DNA of 9,329 nt from Pseudomonadota bacterium (GTDB lineage Bacteria; Desulfobacterota; Desulfobulbia; Desulfobulbales; DAOVYS01), in the NCBI GenBank assembly GCA_030635485.1, contig DAOVYS010000089.1, forward strand, positions 1 through 9,329. The letters run 5' to 3'. The notes below the pieces were generated by a model. That model had not been told where the DNA came from, searched no databases, and saw nothing but the letters and a program-made list of their open reading frames with translations. Positions 7,257 to 9,329 of the stretch are shown piece by piece; the first letter of the stretch is position 1; every line of letters begins with the position of its first letter. Made by a program: the position numbers and the translations under genes.

Positions 7257-7370
7257 ATGTAAGCGTTCACCAGTGCCCAGATGGACGCGATCAGGATGAT
7301 CGGCTATAGTAGTCCCTATGCCGGTCTCATCCTGATCGCGTTCATATGGGGTGCTGGGGAACGCTTACAT
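7257..7370. repeat. 114-bp imperfect palindrome (element 1), reaching into the 3' end of gmhA
   Basis: The left end ATGTAAGCGTTCAC (7257-7270) is mirrored by GGGAACGCTTACAT (7357-7370). A 15-bp perfect inner stem pairs ACGCGATCAGGATGA (7285-7299) with its complement at 7327-7341. The pairing continues towards the centre as CGGCTATAG against CTATGCCG. The whole can fold as one long hairpin with a few bulges. No U-run follows either arm, so it is not a standard terminator. The right arm supplies the last nine codons and the TGA (7342-7344) of gmhA. The layout, two inverted ends with a structured core, fits a REPIN- or MITE-like element; no transposase gene is in the window. Confidence 0.8.
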
Positions 7371-7938
7371 CTCCGTAAAGCGCCTCATCCACAAGCCGGC
7401 AGAGAATATGTTCAATCCAGAGATGAACTTCCTGAATGTGGGGAGTCATGTCAGTGGGAACGATTAAGGAAAGCCCCGCGATGTCACGCAGTCTGCCGCC
7501 CGAGCCTCCTGTAAGGATTGCGGTCTTAAGTCCTGATTTTTTTGCTGTCTGAATCCCCTTGATCACGTTTGGAGAATTTCCACTCGTGGAAATACCCAGT
7601 GCAAGATCACCCGGTTTGCCCAGGGCCAGGATCTGCTTTTCAAAGATATCATCAAAGGAAAAATCATTCCCCACGCTGGTCAGTATCGAGGAATCCGTGG
7701 TCAGGGCAATGGCAGCCAGGGGCGGCCTGTCGATCAGGAAGCGGTTTACGAATTCCGCTGCCATATGCTGCGCATCGGCCGCGCTTCCTCCGTTTCCAAA
7801 GATAAGAATTTTTCCGCCCTCTTTAATGGTTTCAATTATCCAACCGGCCAGACGGATAATCTCTTCCATTTGCACACGGACGAACTCCTCTTTTGCCGAA
7901 ATCGAATCTTTAAGACTCTTTGTAATTATCTTATCCAT
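7342..7938 (-). CDS. gmhA: Phosphoheptose isomerase (sedoheptulose 7-phosphate isomerase)
   Basis: Cytoplasmic SIS-domain enzyme that converts sedoheptulose 7-phosphate to glycero-manno-heptose 7-phosphate, the first step to the ADP-heptose of the LPS inner core. The start is ATG 7938 with AGGAA 9 nt upstream (198 residues); TTG 7947 is in frame and would add three residues. Motifs are IFGNGGSAADAQHMAAEFVNRF from residue ~47, SVGNDFSFDDIFEKQI, GISTSGNSPNVIKGI (phosphosugar-binding loop), and HIQEVHLWIEH from 167, with the Gln, Glu and His typical of the active site. The core ends near LVDEALYG, which is where GmhA proteins normally stop. The last nine residues, DVSVPQHPI, and the stop codon are encoded by the inserted palindromic repeat, so the native stop seems to have been replaced. 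No other heptose gene is in the window. Confidence 0.93.
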   Translation of the reverse strand: MDKIITKSLKDSISAKEEFVRVQMEEIIRLAGWIIETIKEGGKILIFGNGGSAADAQHMAAEFVNRFLIDRPPLAAIALTTDSSILTSVGNDFSFDDIFEKQILALGKPGDLALGISTSGNSPNVIKGIQTAKKSGLKTAILTGGSGGRLRDIAGLSLIVPTDMTPHIQEVHLWIEHILCRLVDEALYGDVSVPQHPI

Positions 7939-7969
7939 AAATTTCAATTCCTATTCCTGAAATTTGATA

Positions 7970-8063
7970 GTCTCGCAAAAAGTGGCTAACTGAAACATCG
8001 TCCTAGATGATATCAAGAAGTTACAAGTGAATAACGCGTCGGTTGAGCGTTTTTTTGCGAAAC
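7970..8063. repeat. 94-bp inverted-repeat element upstream of gmhA
   Basis: GTCTCGCAAAAAG at 7970-7982 is mirrored by GTTTTTTTGCGAAAC at 8049-8063 (one mismatch over the GTNTCGCAAAAA core). The interior holds only a weak CATC/GATG hairpin. The unit sits within the leader of gmhA, 32 bp before its start. Its ends differ from those of the two elements nearby, so it would be a second repeat family. Its size and ends fit a small MITE-like repeat, but one copy cannot show mobility. Confidence 0.4.
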
Positions 8064-8080
8064 GGACAAATTTTATGCAC

Positions 8081-8109
8081 ACAGTATTACCGCGCCTTGT
8101 CTTTGTCAA
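8081..8109 (-). promoter_or_regulatory. Candidate promoter for gmhA
   Basis: On the minus strand TTGACA (8104-8109) is a perfect -35 box, 17 nt before TACTGT (8081-8086), a weak -10. It overlaps a potential hairpin, TTACCGC (8087-8093) with GCGGTAA (8112-8118). Initiation here would give gmhA a leader of about 135 nt that includes the 94-bp inverted repeat. Confidence 0.35.
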
Positions 8110-8118
8110 TGGCGGTAA

Positions 8119-8137
8119 AAAGTTGTACTACAACTTT
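8119..8137. promoter_or_regulatory. Perfect 19-bp palindrome, GntR/FadR-type operator candidate
   Basis: AAAGTTGTACTACAACTTT is perfectly symmetric around C8128. Its core TTGTACTACAA fits the TNGTNNNACNA consensus known for FadR-subfamily GntR regulators. It ends 9 bp upstream of the TTGACA box of the candidate gmhA promoter. No regulator gene is in the window; binding by a GntR protein is inference. Confidence 0.45.
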
Positions 8138-8158
8138 ACGTTTTGAGATGAAATTTTG

Positions 8159-8298
8159 ATGTAACTATTCAGCAGCACTTCATAGGAAGACAATCAGGTC
8201 GCCCAGCATACTGATGATGTATAGCTGATCAACCTGCTTGCCTCCCTATGAAGCGCCCCGCAGGAAGTGCCCTTGGGGTGCGCTGCTGAACAGTTACA
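8159..8298. repeat. 140-bp compound palindrome (element 2) between cheR and gmhA
   Basis: The left end ATGTAACTATTCAGCAGC (8159-8176) is mirrored by GCTGCTGAACAGTTACA (8282-8298) with one mismatch. Inside, 8178-8199 pairs with 8232-8253 over 22 positions with 3 mismatches (2 of them G/A changes that still allow a G-U pair in RNA), capped by GCATAC/GTATAGC near the loop. A second hairpin, GCGCCCC with GGGGTGCGC (8253-8283), sits beside it. The fold is therefore a three-way junction: an outer stem with two inner arms. No coding frame of note lies in it. Confidence 0.8.
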
Positions 8299-8331
8299 GT
8301 TCGGTGGTTTTAGCTATATTTCGGCATGGGA

Positions 8332-8345
8332 GCTGAATAGTTACA
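8332..8345 (-). repeat. Solitary copy of the shared terminal motif (element 2), containing the cheR stop
   Basis: On the minus strand this reads TGTAACTATTCAGC, identical to the left end of element 2 and 47 bp beyond its right end. The TAA in it is the stop codon of cheR. Confidence 0.65.
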
Positions 8346-9180
8346 GAGTTGTTCTATAATTTCCTTTTTTTCTATAGATTTTTTCATTTTCTACTACCGG
8401 CTCAAAGTCATCCGTATATCTGGTGAACCGGATGCTCTCTTTGTTTCCCAGGCACAGGATTCCGGCATGACACAAGCTTTCGTGAAACAATCCCAGAACC
8501 CGATCCCGCAGTTTTTTGTTGAAATAAATCATGACATTGCGGCATGAAATGAGATGCATTTCATTGAATCTTGCATCACTCACAAGGTTGTGATTTGAAA
8601 AAACTATATTTTTCCTTAAAAAAGGCGCCATCATTGCCGCGTTGTAGTGAGCGGTATAGTAATTCGAGAATGATTTCCGGCCTCCAGCCTTTTGATAATT
8701 GAAGGTGTATTCCTTGATCTCTTTTATGGAATAGATCCCTTCGCCGGCCTTTTGCAGCGCATTCTCGTTGATATCGGTTGCGTAAATCCTGGTACGTTCA
8801 TAAAGGCCTTCCTCGTGAAGCGCTATAGCCATGGAATATACTTCCTCTCCCGTGGCGCATCCTGCTATCCAGATTCTTATGAAAGGATAGACCATTAAGC
8901 GAGGGACAACCTCTTTTCTAAAGGCCAGATAAAACGAGGCGTCACGGAACATTTCCGTCACGTTGATGGAAAAGTCCCCAAGCATCGCTAAAAAGAAATT
9001 TTGATCATCAAGCATGCGTTCCCGCATTTCAGAAATGGTGCGGAGTCCGGATAGCGCCATCCTGTGATGAATTCTCCGCTTTACTGAAGCCCGCGCATAA
9101 TTTCTGAAGTCGTAGCCGTATTTTTCGGCCATGGCGTCTAACAGCAGATCTATTTCAATGTCTTGAGTATGAACGTTCAT
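8341..9180 (-). CDS. cheR: CheR-family protein-glutamate methyltransferase
   Basis: 279 residues, near the usual CheR length. It transfers methyl groups from SAM to glutamates of chemoreceptors in the cytoplasm. The N-terminal helical domain carries YARASVKRRIHHRM (residues 28-41). The SAM domain follows: FSINVTEMFRDASF (70-83, the T-x-FFRD-like motif with Met for Phe), IWIAGCATGEEVYSMAIAL (103-121, SAM loop GCATGEE), YATDINENAL (133-142), HLISCRNVMIYFN (209-221) and GILCLGNKESI (240-250). The start ATG 9178-9180 overlaps the preceding stop as TAATG, so translation is probably coupled to the receiver-domain gene. No receptor, cheA or cheW gene is visible. With a hybrid-kinase partner it may belong to a non-flagellar signalling system rather than classical chemotaxis. 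Its stop TAA lies in a copy of the repeat motif. Confidence 0.94.
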   Translation of the reverse strand: MNVHTQDIEIDLLLDAMAEKYGYDFRNYARASVKRRIHHRMALSGLRTISEMRERMLDDQNFFLAMLGDFSINVTEMFRDASFYLAFRKEVVPRLMVYPFIRIWIAGCATGEEVYSMAIALHEEGLYERTRIYATDINENALQKAGEGIYSIKEIKEYTFNYQKAGGRKSFSNYYTAHYNAAMMAPFLRKNIVFSNHNLVSDARFNEMHLISCRNVMIYFNKKLRDRVLGLFHESLCHAGILCLGNKESIRFTRYTDDFEPVVENEKIYRKKGNYRTTL

Positions 9181-9329
9181 TATTGTGACAACCAGACTCT
9201 GATCAGTGACAGCAATTGATGGATATTCACCGGCTTGGGTAAATAATCAGTAGCCCCGGCCTGAATACATTTATGCCGGTCTTCTTTCATGGCTTTTGCG
9301 GTCAAGGCTATGATGGGAAGTTTTTTAAA
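9180..9329 (-). CDS. Receiver-domain protein, C-terminal end (probable hybrid histidine kinase, truncated by window edge)
   Basis: The last 49 codons of a gene that enters from the right edge and stops at TAA 9180-9182. The sequence is the second half of a response-regulator receiver domain: LPIIALTAKAMKEDRHKC includes the conserved Thr of the ALTA strand, and AGATDYLPKPVN includes the conserved Lys of the KP motif, followed by the last helix LLSLIRVWLSQ. ALTAKAMK and a terminal RVWL are frequent at the end of hybrid sensor kinases with C-terminal receivers, so that is the favoured reading; a stand-alone regulator is possible. It is co-transcribed with cheR, with a 1-nt stop/start overlap. 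Confidence 0.85.
   Translation of the reverse strand, partial: FKKLPIIALTAKAMKEDRHKCIQAGATDYLPKPVNIHQLLSLIRVWLSQ

Larger units (their letters stand above)
7948..8340. other. Intergenic region between gmhA and cheR
   Basis: About 390 bp without a credible gene. From gmhA outward it holds the 94-bp inverted repeat, the candidate promoter and overlapping hairpin, the 19-bp palindrome, the compound palindrome, and a 33-bp stretch leading to the solitary motif at the end of cheR. Repeated or palindromic sequence accounts for most of it. Confidence 0.7.

Noticed and set aside
7257..7370. Element 1 as an intrinsic terminator of gmhA.
   Set aside because: The stem is far longer than usual and no U-run follows the arm on the minus-strand transcript.
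7281..7514. 77-codon plus-strand frame starting inside the element 1 palindrome.
   Set aside because: It runs through the hairpin and antisense to gmhA, with no ribosome binding site or recognisable protein.
7559..7960. 133-codon plus-strand frame opposite gmhA.
   Set aside because: Shadow of a gene with clear family motifs on the other strand.

Overview
The window fits a Gram-negative anaerobe of the Desulfobacterota (former Deltaproteobacteria), probably a sulfate-reducer relative. This is inference from gene content: a fused uroporphyrinogen-III methyltransferase/synthase beside hemC, a FmdB-type zinc-ribbon protein, a hybrid-kinase-type receiver followed by cheR, a heptose isomerase (so LPS is likely), an AsmA-like protein and a YihY/BrkB protein with an extra C-terminal domain. 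Base composition looks balanced and codon use fairly even throughout. No rRNA, tRNA, CRISPR array or transposase gene was seen.

Left part (plus strand, 1-2600): the 3' portion of an AsmA-like gene, then a YihY/BrkB membrane protein whose start is preceded by a strong Shine-Dalgarno and a 7-codon mini-ORF overlapping the start as ATGA. This unit converges on a small lipoprotein gene (minus strand, 2597-3193) with a 4-nt overlap of stop codons. The lipoprotein has its own sigma70-like promoter.

Middle and right part (minus strand, transcribed from high to low coordinates): receiver-domain tail (9180-9329, cut by the window edge) > cheR > repeat region > gmhA > palindromic repeat > a conserved protein resembling deoxyhypusine synthase > a FmdB zinc-ribbon gene broken by a one-base frameshift > hemC > cobA-hemD. 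HemC makes hydroxymethylbilane. The HemD half of the fusion cyclises it to uroporphyrinogen III and the CobA half methylates that to precorrin-2, the entry to siroheme and, in many sulfate reducers, to the siroheme-dependent heme route.

The most unusual content is the noncoding DNA around gmhA. Two compound palindromic elements (7213-7370 and 8159-8345) share a terminal motif close to TGTAASYRTTCASC. Each is a large imperfect inverted repeat plus a solitary extra copy of the motif about 45 bp away, and the two lie in opposite orientation on either side of gmhA. One supplies the last codons and stop of gmhA; the other contains the stop codon of cheR. Between the second element and gmhA lie a 94-bp inverted repeat, a candidate promoter and a perfect 19-bp palindrome matching the FadR-type GntR operator consensus. 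The elements look like non-autonomous mobile repeats (REPIN- or MITE-like). Their identity is not established here.
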